Assembly (NCBI RefSeq): GCF_030296695.1
Contig: NZ_AP027737.1
Span: 1,116,001-1,180,000, forward strand
Reading direction: 5' to 3'
Source of the DNA: Agromyces mangrovi
GTDB taxonomy: Bacteria; Actinomycetota; Actinomycetes; Actinomycetales; Microbacteriaceae
Length of the DNA stretch: 64,000 nucleotides
In this document: positions 32,808 through 43,698 of the stretch, one piece after another
Numbering within the stretch: the stretch's first letter is position 1
Layout of the letters: the number at the start of each line of letters is the position of its first letter
Position numbers and translations under genes: made by a program
The notes under the pieces: model-generated
Database searches by the model: none
The model's input: the letters and a program-made list of their open reading frames with translations, nothing else
Told to the model about the DNA's origin: nothing

Positions 32808-34331
32808 TCATGCGCCGTGCTCGCAGTGCGCCTCGACCGTGTCCTCCACGTGCGACCGCAGGTGGATGGCGGGCATCGCCAGGACGGCGACGAACGCCGG
32901 CACGACCGCCACGGCGGAGACCGCGAACAGCACGGGCATGCCGTGGAGGTACGCCTCCGCCTCGCTCGCGCCGTCGCCCATGAGCCCGGTCACGACGGCG
33001 GTGAGCACCGCCCCGAGCGCCACGAGGCCGACCGTGCCGCCCAGCACGAAGAGCATGAGCACGGTGGCGCCCATCGAACCGGCCTGGTCCTGTCGCCCCG
33101 ACACCTGCGAGGCGAGGATGAGGTTCTGGGTCATCGCCCCGAGGCCGCACGCCAGCAGCACGGTGCCCGCGATCGTGAGCGGCACGGGGGCGAGGTTCAC
33201 GGTCGCGAGCACGGCGTTGCCGAGCACCAGCGTGATGCTTCCGAACAGCAGCACCGGCCGGAGCTTCGCCGTCCGGCTCATGAAGCGGCCGACCGCGAAC
33301 CCCGTGACGACCGTCGCGATCGCCATCGGCACGAGCAGCGTGCCCGACACGGCCGGTTGCAGGCCGAGCCCGAACTGCAGGTACTGGCTGATGAACACCG
33401 AGCCGCTGAACATCACGCTCCCGGCGGCGAACGCGGCGATGAAGATCGTCGACGTACGGCGGTGGGCGAAGAGCCGGATGGGGAGCACCGGGTCGGACGC
33501 GCGCAGCTCGACCACGATGAGCGCCGCGAGGGCGGCCAGCCCGAGGCATCCGCTCACCCAGACCAGCCAGGGGTGGTCGCCGGCATCGGGCGCGGCGGAG
33601 ATCGCGATGAGCAGCGCCGTGATGGCCGTCGGCAGCAGGATCATGCCCGCGAAGTCGGCCGGCCGCGGCTCCACCGGGCGCCGGGTCACCTTGAGCGTCG
33701 CCGCGATCACGATCATCGAGGTCACCGCGAACGGCACACTGAGCAGGAAGCACCAGCGCCACCCGAGCCACGAGGTCTGCACGATGATGCCGCCCACGAC
33801 CGGCCCGGCGAGGGTCGCGGTGGTCTGCGCCGTCGCCATGAACGCGTTGACACGCCCTCGCTGCCGAGGGGCGACCAGGCCCGCGAGGGTCGCGGCGGTC
33901 GAGGTGAGGATGCCGCCCAGGCCGATGCCCTGCAGGGCGCGCGCCGCGATGAGGATCGGGATGTTCGGCGCGATGCCCGCGAGCACCGAGCCGACGAGGA
34001 AGAACGCGAGGCCCGCCTGCACGACGTGCTTGGCCTCGATGCGGTCGGCCAGGCGGCCCCAGATCGAGGCGGTCGCGGTGTTGCCGAGGATCGTCGCTGC
34101 GACGATCCAGGTCGACTCGCCGGGCGTGCCGTCGAGGCTCGTCAGGATCGACGGGAGCGCGGTCGCGACGATCGTGCCGCTCAGGCCCGCGACGAACTGT
34201 GCGACGACGAGACCCGCGATCGGGGCGATGACCGGCCGGAGCGAGTCCTCGCGGGGCCTCGCCTCGCCGACCGGACGGCGCCCGCGCGCGCGCAGGCGTC
34301 TCAGCCTGCCGGAGGCGACGTCGCGGCTCAT
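32808..34331 (-). CDS. MFS transporter, DHA2-like (14-TM)
   Basis: Proton-coupled major facilitator, 507 aa, about 14 transmembrane helices. Motif A-like loop GRLADRIEAKHV between TM2 and TM3, motif C region AGPVVGGIIVQTSWLGWRWCF in TM5. Family members export drugs or metabolites. Lying in a flavin-enzyme locus, it could import the substrate or export a product. The start overlaps the GntR stop by 4 bases, so regulator and transporter are co-translated. The N-terminal 30 residues are an Arg-rich cytoplasmic tail. Confidence 0.88.
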   Translation of the reverse strand: MSRDVASGRLRRLRARGRRPVGEARPREDSLRPVIAPIAGLVVAQFVAGLSGTIVATALPSILTSLDGTPGESTWIVAATILGNTATASIWGRLADRIEAKHVVQAGLAFFLVGSVLAGIAPNIPILIAARALQGIGLGGILTSTAATLAGLVAPRQRGRVNAFMATAQTTATLAGPVVGGIIVQTSWLGWRWCFLLSVPFAVTSMIVIAATLKVTRRPVEPRPADFAGMILLPTAITALLIAISAAPDAGDHPWLVWVSGCLGLAALAALIVVELRASDPVLPIRLFAHRRTSTIFIAAFAAGSVMFSGSVFISQYLQFGLGLQPAVSGTLLVPMAIATVVTGFAVGRFMSRTAKLRPVLLFGSITLVLGNAVLATVNLAPVPLTIAGTVLLACGLGAMTQNLILASQVSGRQDQAGSMGATVLMLFVLGGTVGLVALGAVLTAVVTGLMGDGASEAEAYLHGMPVLFAVSAVAVVPAFVAVLAMPAIHLRSHVEDTVEAHCEHGA

Positions 34332-35104
34332 GCGTCGCCGCGCTGGATGGGCCGGTACAGCCCGTCGTGCCGGAAGTAGGTGCGAGCCGCCGCGTAGTAG
34401 ACGTACTGGAGCTCGCGCGGCGTGCCGGTGTCGTCGATCAGCTGCTTCTCGCTGAGGAGGAGAGCCGCGCCCGGCGGCAGGTCGAGCATGCGGGTCGTCG
34501 CCTCGTCTCCCTGGATGGCCTCGATGGCGGTCGTCGATCGGGACAGCGGCCGCCCGAAATGCGCGAGGAACGACGACGGGAGGTCGGCGCCGTCCTCCAG
34601 CACGAACGGTCGCCGTGGCTCGACGTCGGGCGCCCAGTAGCAGGTCTCCACGCAGTACGGCCGTCCGTTCTGGACGAGGAAGTACTCGGCCACCCGCACG
34701 GGCGACTCGGGGTCGAGGTGCAGCTGCTGGCAGACGACCGGCGAGCCGGGCACCAGCCCCTCGAACAGCACGTGGACCTCGAACCCGAGCGTCGAACCCT
34801 GCGGAGTGCCGATCTCGACCCCCTCGAACAGCTCGAGGGCGGTCGTGCCGACCCGCGGCGACCGCGTCACCAGGCCGTCCTGCGCGAGCTGCACCAGCGC
34901 GCCGCGCACGGCCGCGCGCGTGGCGTTGAGCTGGGTGCCGAGGTCCGACTCGACGAGCGGATCGCCGCGGCGCACGAGCTTCGTGCGTATCGCCGTGCGC
35001 AGCAGGGCGTACACCCGGCGCGCCTGGTTCTGCTTCGCCCCGCCCGAACGCGATGCGACGGCCCGTCGGTACGCCGAGCGCGCGATGAGCGATTCGTCTT
35101 CCAT
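34328..35104 (-). CDS. GntR family regulator with UTRA effector domain
   Basis: A 258-aa GntR/HutC-type regulator. The winged helix (about residues 26-95) includes VYALLRTAIRTKLVRRGDPL, VESDLGTQLNATRAAVRGAL and LAQDGLVTRSPRVGT; the rest is a UTRA ligand-binding domain (VRVAEYFLVQNGRPYCVETC). It probably senses the substrate of the surrounding pathway. ATG 35104 is chosen because GAGGAAGG is 7 bases before it but only 1-2 bases before the alternative ATG 35110. Confidence 0.9.
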   Translation of the reverse strand: MEDESLIARSAYRRAVASRSGGAKQNQARRVYALLRTAIRTKLVRRGDPLVESDLGTQLNATRAAVRGALVQLAQDGLVTRSPRVGTTALELFEGVEIGTPQGSTLGFEVHVLFEGLVPGSPVVCQQLHLDPESPVRVAEYFLVQNGRPYCVETCYWAPDVEPRRPFVLEDGADLPSSFLAHFGRPLSRSTTAIEAIQGDEATTRMLDLPPGAALLLSEKQLIDDTGTPRELQYVYYAAARTYFRHDGLYRPIQRGDA

Positions 35105-35150
35105 CAGCATGCCTTCCTCGATTCCATTGGGTGCGGCCGGCCTCGTTCGG

Positions 35151-36479
35151 TCAGAACTCCGCGAGGTGCTCCGACAGCGTCGAGCCGGTGTACTCCCTGC
35201 GCGCGAGGCCCGCTCGCTGCAGCTCCGGCACGAGGCCGTCGATGACCTCGTCGACGTAGCGCATCGTGAGCTGCCCGCTGCCCGAGTAGAAGAGGTAGCC
35301 GTCGCCCGTCGTGGACTCGAGCACCTCCCCCATCCGCTCCGCGACCGTCGCCGGGGCGCCGACGAGCTCGACCGACTCGGTCGTGTCGTCGGCGAGCGCC
35401 GTGCGGAACGTCTTGCCCGCGTTCATGCGCACGAACGTGTCGGTCACGCTCTGGCCGCGCGCATCGAGCTCCGGCAGGGGCTCGTCCAGCGGGTACTCCG
35501 AGTAGTCGGTCTCGCCGCCCGACATCAACGACAGCCGCTGGCGGACCCGCTCGTCGACGCGCGCGCGATCGGCCTCGCGGCGGCGCTGGGCGTCGGCATC
35601 CGTGTCGCCGAGCGTCGGCGAGACCAGGAAGAGGATCTTGCACTCCTCCGGGTCGCGGCCGGCGGCCTCCATCTCGCGGCGCACGTCGTCGCAGTACTTG
35701 CGCATGTACTCCTCGCCCTTGGGCAGGGCGACGATGGTCGACGCGTACTTCGCGGCGAAGCGGATGCCACGGGGCGACCCGCCCGCCTGGCAGATGACCG
35801 GCCGGTACTGCGGGCTCGGGATCGTGTTCAGCGGCCCGCGGCTGCGGTGGTACTGCCCGTCGTAGTCGACCGTGTGCACCTTGCTCGACTCGATGTAACG
35901 ATCCGCCTCACGGTCCTGGATCACCGCGTCGCGCTCCCACGACTCCCAGAGCTTCACGACGAGCTCGACGAACTCGTCGGCCATGTCGTAGCGCAGGTCG
36001 TGCGCCGACGTCGAGTCCTTGAGCGCGTCGTCGGAGATGCCGAAGTTCGCGAGCGCCTGGTTGGGCGCGCCGGTCACGACGTTCAGTCCGATGCGACCCC
36101 GGCTGATGTGGTCGAGCGTCGAGATCAGCCGGGCGAGCAGGTACGGCGGGTAGAAGGTGGTGTTCGCGGTCGCGATGACCCCGAGGTTGCGCGTCTCCCG
36201 GGTGATGGCCGCGGCGAGCGGCATCGGGTCGTGCTTCGGGGCGCGCGACATCTGGGCCAGCTCGAGCTCGAAGTCCCCGCCGTACGTGTTCGAGACGTAG
36301 CTCGAATCCTCGAGCAGCAGGTAGTCGAGCCGGCCCTCCTCGAGGCGTCGGGCGACGTTGATGTGGAAGTCGCCCGACGCCCACGTGTCCGCGGCCCGCC
36401 CCGACCAGGTGCGGTTCCACGACGGCGGGAGGAAGTTGGTGAACCAGCCGAGGTGCATGCGTGGTGCGGATGCGGTCAC
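35151..36479 (-). CDS. NtaA/DmoA/DszA-family FMNH2-dependent monooxygenase (LLM class)
   Basis: Luciferase-like two-component monooxygenase, 442 aa, using reduced FMN from a separate reductase. Typical segments: MHLGWFTNFLPPSWNRTWSG, LEDSSYVSNTYGG, FYPPYLLARLISTLDHISRG, IGLNVVTGAPNQAL, VICQAGGSPRG. The family includes enzymes attacking nitrilotriacetate, dimethyl sulfide and dibenzothiophene sulfone, and by my recollection the riboflavin-cleaving RcaE is also a flavin-dependent oxygenase. GTG 36479 has GGAG 9 bases upstream and lies 3 bases after the preceding stop; ATG 36458 is the alternative. Confidence 0.88.
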   Translation of the reverse strand: MTASAPRMHLGWFTNFLPPSWNRTWSGRAADTWASGDFHINVARRLEEGRLDYLLLEDSSYVSNTYGGDFELELAQMSRAPKHDPMPLAAAITRETRNLGVIATANTTFYPPYLLARLISTLDHISRGRIGLNVVTGAPNQALANFGISDDALKDSTSAHDLRYDMADEFVELVVKLWESWERDAVIQDREADRYIESSKVHTVDYDGQYHRSRGPLNTIPSPQYRPVICQAGGSPRGIRFAAKYASTIVALPKGEEYMRKYCDDVRREMEAAGRDPEECKILFLVSPTLGDTDADAQRRREADRARVDERVRQRLSLMSGGETDYSEYPLDEPLPELDARGQSVTDTFVRMNAGKTFRTALADDTTESVELVGAPATVAERMGEVLESTTGDGYLFYSGSGQLTMRYVDEVIDGLVPELQRAGLARREYTGSTLSEHLAEF

Positions 36480-36482
36480 GTG

Positions 36483-37786
36483 TCAGAACTCCATGAGGTT
36501 GTCGCGCAGGTGCGCGTGGTTGTACGAGGTGCGGGTGCGGCCGAGCTGCTGGAGCGCGCCCACGAGCCCGTCGGTGATCTCCGTGATGCCGCGGCGCGAC
36601 CCGCCTGCGGCGATCAGGAAGCCGTCGCCGCCGACCTCGTCGAAGACGCGGCTCATCTCGGCGGCGACCTTCTCGGGCGTGCCGACGAACGTGGGGTCGG
36701 TGTAGCGGATCGCCCACTTGCCGGCCGCCTCGCGCGGGGTCTTGCCGAGCTTGAGGAACTTCTCCAGCGTCGTGCGGTGCCCGTTCGTGGTGAGCTCGGG
36801 GAACGGCTTGTCGGCGTCGATCTGGGTGAAGTCGATCTCGGTGAGCGCACCCATGTGACCCAGCGCCACGTCGACGCCCGCCTGCGTGGGGTGGAGCATC
36901 GCCTCCCAGCGCTCCTTCGCCTCCGCCTCGCTGTTGCCGAGCACCGGCGTGGTGATGAACATGACCTTGCACGAGTCGGGGTCGCGACCGAGGTCGACCA
37001 TGCGGCGGCGGATGTCATCGCGGAACTCGCGCATGTCCTCGATGCCCTGGGCCGCGCTGATGATCGTGTCGGCGTGGGCGGCCGCGAACTGGCGGCCGCG
37101 GGGCGACCCGCCCGCCTGGCAGTAGACCGGGCGGCCCTGCGGGGGCGCGGAACGTTGAGCGGACCGCGCACCTTGAAGTACTCGCCGACGTGGTCGATCG
37201 GGCGGACCTTGGTGTGGTCGACGTAGGTGCCGGTCGCGCGGTCCATGACCACCGCGTCCGCGTCCCACGACGACCACAGCTTCTCGGCGACCTCGACGAA
37301 CTCGTCCGCCATCTCGTAGCGGGTGTCGTGCTCGTAGAGCTTTTCGAGGTTGAAGTTCTGCGCGGCGCGATCCTCGCTCGAGGTCACGATGTTCCAGCCG
37401 GCGCGTCCCTCGCTGATGTGGTCGATCGTCGCGATGGCGCGCGCGAGCAGGAACGGCGGGTAGAACGACGTCGATGCCGTCGAGATGATGCCGATGTGCT
37501 CGGTGGCCTTGGCCAGCACCGGGGCGATGCTGAGCGGGTCGCCCTTCGGCGCGTAGAGCGAGTGCTTGAGGTCGACCTCCATCGACCCGCCGTAGCCGTC
37601 GGCGACCATCGAGGAGTCCTCGAGCATCGCGTAGTCGAAGCCCGCACGCTCCATGGAGCGCACCCAGTCGATGTGGTAGTCGCCGTTCATCCACTCGCGG
37701 GCCTCGGACTCGAGGACCCACGGGCTGGTCCAGGCCGTGGAGCGGCTGAAATTCATGAACCAGCCGAGGTGCATCTTCTTTACCAT
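36483..37786 (-). CDS. Second NtaA/DszA-family FMNH2-dependent monooxygenase, frameshifted
   Basis: Paralogue of the 35151 gene; 434 aa if one base is restored. It opens MVKKMHLGWFMNFSRSTAW; the first frame runs through YFKVRGPLNVP and the second resumes PQGRPVYCQAGGSPRGRQFA to LMEF. The break is at the G run 37141-37145 (C5 on the coding strand, C6 expected). Without correction the protein would lose its C-terminal 190 residues, including part of the flavin site. Because both halves are well conserved, a sequence error or a very recent mutation is likely. AGGAAG lies 8 bases before ATG 37786. Confidence 0.82.
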
Positions 37787-37870
37787 TGGTGCTACTTCCT
37801 GTCTTCTCAGTGCGTGATGGATCGGGAGCGGACGGGTGGGCGACGTGGCAGCGTCGCCCACCCGTCGTCA

Positions 37871-39535
37871 TCACTCCCCTGGGGTGACGGCGGACCAGTC
37901 GATCGTGCTGTCGGTTCGGTACTGCGCGCCCGCCAGCTCCGCGGCGACGGCCCAGTTGGCCATCGGACGTGCGATGAACACGTAGGGCGCCTCGGTGAGG
38001 AGGATCGACTCCGCCTCTGCCCAGGCCTGCCCGGCCTCGTCGGTGGTCGGCTCGCCGGCCTCGATGGCCGCGTCGACCGCTGCGTAGAAGTCGGGGTTCT
38101 CCCACCGGGCGTAGTTGGTCGTCGCACCCTCGCCCGTGAACAGGCTGATCTCGTACGACGGCGCCTGGACGATGGCACCGTCGCGCTGCAGCACGGCCTG
38201 GTACTCCGACTCCGCACGACCCGACGAGAACGCCGCGATCGGCAGCTCCTCGAGGGTGATCTCGAAGCCGGCGTCGGCGGCCGCGCTCTGGATCTGGATG
38301 GCGGCGTCGGCCACGTCGGGCGTGCCCGACGCGTAGGTCAGCGTGAACGCGACCTCCTCGAGCCCCGCCTCGTCGAGCAGCGCGAGCGCCTGGTCGGGGT
38401 CGTACGAGTACTCGGGCAGGCCCTCGTCGGTGTAGCCGGGGAGGGTCTTGTCGAGGATGCCGTGGTCGACGGTCGCCCGGCCGACGTAGACCGTGTCGAC
38501 GATCTGCTCGTAGGGCACCGCGTAGGCGAACGCCTGGCGGACGAGCTCGTCGTCGAAGGGAGCCTTGTCGGTCATGAGCGGCGCCATCAGCAGGCCGTTC
38601 GACCACGAGCCGCTCGGGACGGCGACGTCGGGGTTGTCCGCCAGGTCGACCGACTCCGAGGCGCGGAGGGCCATGGCGGCCTGCACCTCGCCCGTCGCCA
38701 GGGCGCTGGCACGCGTGGCAGGGTCGGCGATGGCGCGGAAGGTGATGCGCTCGATCGCCGGGGTGCCTCCCCACCAGTTCGGGTTGGCGACCATGACGAA
38801 CTCGGTGTCGCCCGACACGCTCTCGACCATGTACGGGCCGAACCCGTAGTTCGAGTCCCAGTTCGTGTCCGACCAGGTGACCGCGTAGGGGTCGTCGTCG
38901 GTCGCGTGCTCCTGCAGCAGCACCGAGTCGAAGATGCCGCCGGTGCTGTTCGCGAGCAGGGAGAGCAGCGTGAAGCCGTAGCCCGCCTCGTCGATCGTGA
39001 ACGTGACCGTGTGGTCGTCGACCTTCTGGATCTGGGTCGCCGGGTCGGTGAGGATCGGCCGGTTCACGAACTGCACGGAGCTGGTCGGGGTGGCGAACTT
39101 GCGCTCGTACGTCCAGAGCACGTCATCCGCCGTCAGCGGGTTGCCGGCGGCGCTCACGGCGTCCTCGCGCAGGTGGAACGTGTAGACGAGTCCGTCCTCG
39201 CTCACCTCGTACGACTCGGCGAGGTCGCCCTCGAACGAGGAGACGTCCTGGAGCATGGTCACGCCGTCGTCGCTCGGGATGTACGGGTTCTTCACGAGGA
39301 ACCCCTGGGAGAGCGTCAGGTAGTCGTACTTCGAGGTCGCGAAGGCGCCGGAGTCGTGCGCCCAGGTCGTCGGGATCCCGGCGGCGGCGACGACGATCGA
39401 GGACATCTCCTCGGCGTCGTCGCTGCTCTCGGAGCTGCCCGCGGCACAGCCGCTCAGGACGAGCGCGCTGGTGGCGGCGATGGCGGCGATCGCGGTGCGG
39501 ATGCCGCGACGGTTGGTGCTGTGGAGTCGTTTCAC
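37871..39535 (-). CDS. Peptide/nickel-type ABC transporter substrate-binding lipoprotein
   Basis: Family 5 (DppA/OppA-like) solute-binding protein, 554 aa. The lipobox ends ATSALVLSGCAAG, so Cys30 should carry lipid. Mature protein: YEVSEDGLVYTFHLREDAV and GNPLTADDVLWTYERK are the family signature; YGFGPYMVES and NPNWWGG follow as expected. Family members bind peptides, nickel, opines and other small molecules. It belongs to the five-gene importer reading down from 43265; the two monooxygenases follow after 84 bases, so the imported solute is a good candidate for their substrate. Confidence 0.93.
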   Translation of the reverse strand: MKRLHSTNRRGIRTAIAAIAATSALVLSGCAAGSSESSDDAEEMSSIVVAAAGIPTTWAHDSGAFATSKYDYLTLSQGFLVKNPYIPSDDGVTMLQDVSSFEGDLAESYEVSEDGLVYTFHLREDAVSAAGNPLTADDVLWTYERKFATPTSSVQFVNRPILTDPATQIQKVDDHTVTFTIDEAGYGFTLLSLLANSTGGIFDSVLLQEHATDDDPYAVTWSDTNWDSNYGFGPYMVESVSGDTEFVMVANPNWWGGTPAIERITFRAIADPATRASALATGEVQAAMALRASESVDLADNPDVAVPSGSWSNGLLMAPLMTDKAPFDDELVRQAFAYAVPYEQIVDTVYVGRATVDHGILDKTLPGYTDEGLPEYSYDPDQALALLDEAGLEEVAFTLTYASGTPDVADAAIQIQSAAADAGFEITLEELPIAAFSSGRAESEYQAVLQRDGAIVQAPSYEISLFTGEGATTNYARWENPDFYAAVDAAIEAGEPTTDEAGQAWAEAESILLTEAPYVFIARPMANWAVAAELAGAQYRTDSTIDWSAVTPGE

Positions 39536-39645
39536 GGTGCTGCCTTTCTGGGTGTGCGTGATGGGTTTTCGGGCAGGGTGGTGCGTTCGGAGGTGGTGCA
39601 GGGGAGGTGCGCCGATCGGCGCGGGTCGGTGGAACGGGGGTCAGG

Positions 39646-40521
39646 TCAGCTGCGGAGGCGCCTCACGGCGGCTCCGCCGGCGACGGCGACGGCGACGATC
39701 GCCGCGCCCAGGAAGACGGCGGGGAACACCGCCGACCACCATCGGCCGGAGATGAGGTCGGACGTCCCTCGGGAGACCATCGACCCCCACTCGGGCGTCG
39801 GCGGGGCGATCCCCACCCCGAGGAACCCGAGCGCCGCGGCGATCGCGACGGCGACGCCGAACACGACGGACACGTTCTCGACCGCGGGGATCGCCGCGTT
39901 CGGCAGCACGTGCCGAAGGCTCAGCCGCGATTCCCGCATGCCGCCGATCCGGGCCGCATCGAGGTAGGCCTCGCCTCTCACCCGCAGGGTCTCCGCCCGG
40001 GTGAGGCGTGCGGGCCCGGGGATCAGCACGATCGTCAGCACGATGCTGAGGGAGAGCTCCGTGGCGCCGAACATGGCGACGATCACCATGGCGATCACGA
40101 TGAGGGGCACCGCGTCCGCCAGGTCGAGCACGCGCGAGGTGCCGCGAGCGATCAGCCCGCGCAGTCCCCCATGGGACTCCCCCATCCCGGCGAACATCCC
40201 GATCAGGATGCCGCCGAGGGTCGCGCCGAGCGTCACCACGGTGGCGATCAGCACATCGACCCGGGCAGCGGCGATGGTGCGGGAGAAGACGTCCATGCCG
40301 GCGGAGTCCGTTCCGAACCAGTAGGTGGCGTTCGGTGCGATGGCGGCTCCGCCGACCACACGGGTCGGGTCGTACGGAGTGACGTACGGACCGACGATCG
40401 CGAGCACGGCGAGCAGGGCGGCGGGCAGGAAGATCAGGTAGGTCGACCAGCGCGGCCTGGGTCGCGCGACGGGTGCGGCGACGGCCGCATCGCCCGCGGG
40501 TCCAGCGAGTCGGAGGGTCAT
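39646..40521 (-). CDS. ABC transporter permease (DppC-like)
   Basis: Inner-membrane permease, 291 aa, with an N-terminal TM then five more. YWFGTDSAGMDVFSRTIAAA is the conserved DppC periplasmic segment and the EAA loop is LDAARIGGMRESRLSLRHVL. TGATG links it to the upstream DppB-like gene, a one-base stop/start overlap. A 110-base gap separates it from the binding-protein gene downstream, enough for a separate ribosome site or processing element. Confidence 0.92.
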   Translation of the reverse strand: MTLRLAGPAGDAAVAAPVARPRPRWSTYLIFLPAALLAVLAIVGPYVTPYDPTRVVGGAAIAPNATYWFGTDSAGMDVFSRTIAAARVDVLIATVVTLGATLGGILIGMFAGMGESHGGLRGLIARGTSRVLDLADAVPLIVIAMVIVAMFGATELSLSIVLTIVLIPGPARLTRAETLRVRGEAYLDAARIGGMRESRLSLRHVLPNAAIPAVENVSVVFGVAVAIAAALGFLGVGIAPPTPEWGSMVSRGTSDLISGRWWSAVFPAVFLGAAIVAVAVAGGAAVRRLRS

Positions 40522-41558
40522 CAGGCCACCACCATTCCGGGTCGGCGTCGGGGGTCGAGGGTCATGTTCACGACGTCCACCAGGAGATAGACGACGAGGG
40601 AGACGGCCGCGGTGAGCACGAGGAATCCCTGCAGCACCGGGAAGTCGTTGGCGTTGATCGACGCGACGGCGAACTGGCCCACGCCGCCGAGACTGAACAG
40701 CTGGTCGAGCACGATCGAGCCGCCCAGCAGCCCGCCGAAGAGCATTCCGCAGATGACGACGGCCGGCGGGGCCGCCCGCCGCATGATGCTGGCGATGACC
40801 GTCCCCCTCGAGGCGCCGGTCGAGATGCGGAAGCGCGTGGAGGGCGCATCGACCGCCTCGTCGAGCGAGATGATGAGGATCTTCATGATGAGCGGCGAGT
40901 AGCCCAACACCAGCACCAGCACGGGGAGTGCGAGGTGCGCGAGGATCGACCCGGTGATGTGCCAGTCGCCCACGAGGGCGGCGTCGATGAGCGAGAACCC
41001 GGTCACCGGCTCGGGGAGCGTCTCCACCGCCCCGACCAGGCCGACCGGCGGCGGCGCGATGCGCAGCAGCACGTAGAACAGGAAGATCGAGACCACGCCG
41101 AGCACGAAGTCGGGGATCGCCCCGGCGGTGCGGGCGTAGACGCGGATGCCCCGGCCGATGATGCTCGTCGGGGCGACCGCCGCGACGTAGCTGCCCGCGA
41201 ACGCGGCGGCGATCGTCACGACCAGTCCCACGACGGTGAGCTGGAGGGTGATCGGGAATCGCAGCATCAGCTCGTCGACGACCGGCCTGCCCGAGGTGAT
41301 CGAGTTCCCCATGTCGAACTGGGCGAGTCCGACGAGGTAGCGGCCGAACTGCTCGAGGAGGGTGCCGTCGAGGCCGAGGGCGGCCTCGACCCGTGCGTAG
41401 TCCTCCGGCGATGCGGCGCCGTCGCTGAGGAAGTTGAGCACGGGGTCGCCCGGCATGAGCCGGACGAGGAAGAACGCAAGCAGTGCGAAGACGAGGATGT
41501 GGACGGGCAGGGCCAGGGTCCGCATGATCCACCACCGCTGGCGACCGAGCGCGCTCAT
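40521..41558 (-). CDS. ABC transporter permease (DppB-like)
   Basis: Partner permease, 345 aa, six transmembrane helices. The N-terminus FFLVRLMPGDPVLNFLS is diagnostic of DppB/OppB, as is the large periplasmic loop before ITLQLTVVGLVV. The cytoplasmic loop SRGTVIASIMRRAAPP contacts the ATPases. Overlaps the ATPase gene at 41555 by 4 bases. Confidence 0.92.
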   Translation of the reverse strand: MSALGRQRWWIMRTLALPVHILVFALLAFFLVRLMPGDPVLNFLSDGAASPEDYARVEAALGLDGTLLEQFGRYLVGLAQFDMGNSITSGRPVVDELMLRFPITLQLTVVGLVVTIAAAFAGSYVAAVAPTSIIGRGIRVYARTAGAIPDFVLGVVSIFLFYVLLRIAPPPVGLVGAVETLPEPVTGFSLIDAALVGDWHITGSILAHLALPVLVLVLGYSPLIMKILIISLDEAVDAPSTRFRISTGASRGTVIASIMRRAAPPAVVICGMLFGGLLGGSIVLDQLFSLGGVGQFAVASINANDFPVLQGFLVLTAAVSLVVYLLVDVVNMTLDPRRRPGMVVA

Positions 41559-42368
41559 GCAGGCACCCCCTGGTGCAGGTCGTCCAGCCGGTGGGCGTCG
41601 ATCAGCGAGCGCGTGTAGTCGTCGGCCGGGTCGTGCACGACCTGCTCGGTCGGCCCGCTCTCGACGACGCGGCCGTGGTGCATGACGCTCATCCGCGAGC
41701 AGATGAACGCGGTCGCGGGGAGGCCGTGCGAGACGAAGACGATCGCCGCGTCGTGCTCGGCGATGTACTGCTTGAGGAGGTTCAGGATGGCGCCCTGCAC
41801 GCTGACGTCGAGCGCGGAGACGACCTCGTCGCAGACGATCACGCGGGGACGCACGATGAGTGCGCGGGCGATGGCGAAGCGCTGGCGCTGGCCGCCCGAC
41901 ACCCGGTGCGGCTTGCGATCGGCCAGGGCCGGATCGAGCTGGAGCGACTCGAGCACGTCGTCGAACGCGTCGTCGAGCTCGCGGCCGGTCAGCCCGTAGA
42001 GCGTGCGCAGCGGTGACTGCACCGAGTCGCGCAGCGTCCGGCGCGGGTCGAAGGACGAACTCGTGTCCTGCGGCACGTACTGCACGGTGCGTCGGAACTC
42101 GAGCTCCCGGTCGCGACGCGCGAGCCAGTCGTGCACGGGGACGTCGTTCAGGTAGACGGTGCCCGCGGTCGGCTCGTCCAGCCCGACCAGCATCCGCGAG
42201 AGCGTGCTCTTGCCCGAACCCGACTCGCCGACGATCCCCAGCGAGGTGGACGGACCGATCGTGAGGTCGACGCCGTCGACGGCGACGTGGCGCGTGCGAC
42301 GCGACCCGAAGACGCGGCGCGCGTCGTCCACGCGGATCTCGGTGAAGGGCCGACGGCCGATGACGGTC

Positions 42369-42376
<8 letters not shown>
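41555..42376 (-). CDS. ABC transporter ATP-binding protein (DppF-like)
   Basis: Nucleotide-binding subunit, 273 aa. Walker A GIVGESGSGKSTLSRML, Q-loop YVPQDTSSSFDPRRTL, signature VSGGQRQRFAIARAL, Walker B RVIVCDEVVSALD, H-loop VFVSHGLPA. No ATG or GTG fits the N-terminus; TTG 42376 (LPETVIGRRPFTE) has an excellent GGAGGAGG 6 bases upstream and overlaps the previous gene's end by 8 bases. Confidence 0.9.
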
Positions 42377-43265
<889 letters not shown>

Positions 43266-43380
43266 GTTGCATCCTTTCGGTCGTCAGCGTCGCTCCCGCC
43301 GGCGACGGACGAGGACACTGCTTCGGCGTTGAGGGAGGTGTGATCGAGTGTCCGGGCGGTTTGTTTCTGTCACCGACGGC

Positions 43381-43399
43381 CGGAGTTAACTCGGAGTTA
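43381..43399. promoter_or_regulatory. Direct repeat and palindrome in the importer/antiporter intergenic region
   Basis: CGGAGTTA occurs at 43381-43388 and 43392-43399 (11-base period), and GAGTTAACTC (43383-43392) is a perfect 10-bp palindrome. The gap 43266-43698 is divergent and less GC-rich than its surroundings; it contains this element, CATTGCGCC at 43502-43510 and the antiporter promoter, but no gene. A site for the GntR regulator is possible. Confidence 0.4.
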
Positions 43400-43644
43400 C
43401 GCGGAATTCGGCGGTTTCTCGCCGGGAACGCGCCGCGTCGCATCGCGGCTTCGAGGCCTGTTCTTCAACGGATGTCGTCGAAATCCGCATGTCTCCGCGG
43501 ACATTGCGCCGAGATCGCGCCGTGTTACGCCACCCGAAACATGCCGGATTCCAGCCGAATCCACCGACTGAACTCCCACTGCAACCTGTTCAGCCGTGAG
43601 CGAACACGAGCGGCGTCGACGCACCCCGCACGTCCCCCCGACCG

Positions 43645-43674
43645 TTGACGGGCCGCGCGCACCCCTCCTAGGGT
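43645..43674 (+). promoter_or_regulatory. Sigma-70-like promoter of the antiporter gene
   Basis: TTGACG (43645-43650), 18-base spacer, TAGGGT (43669-43674), then a leader of about 20 bases ending in GGAGGGGG before ATG 43699. Confidence 0.6.
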
Positions 43675-43698
43675 CGGAGCACACGGGAGGGGGACCCG

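Noticed and set aside
40473..41618. Plus-strand frame opposite the importer permeases
   Set aside because: His/Glu/Arg-rich shadow of the DppB/DppC genes with no start signal.
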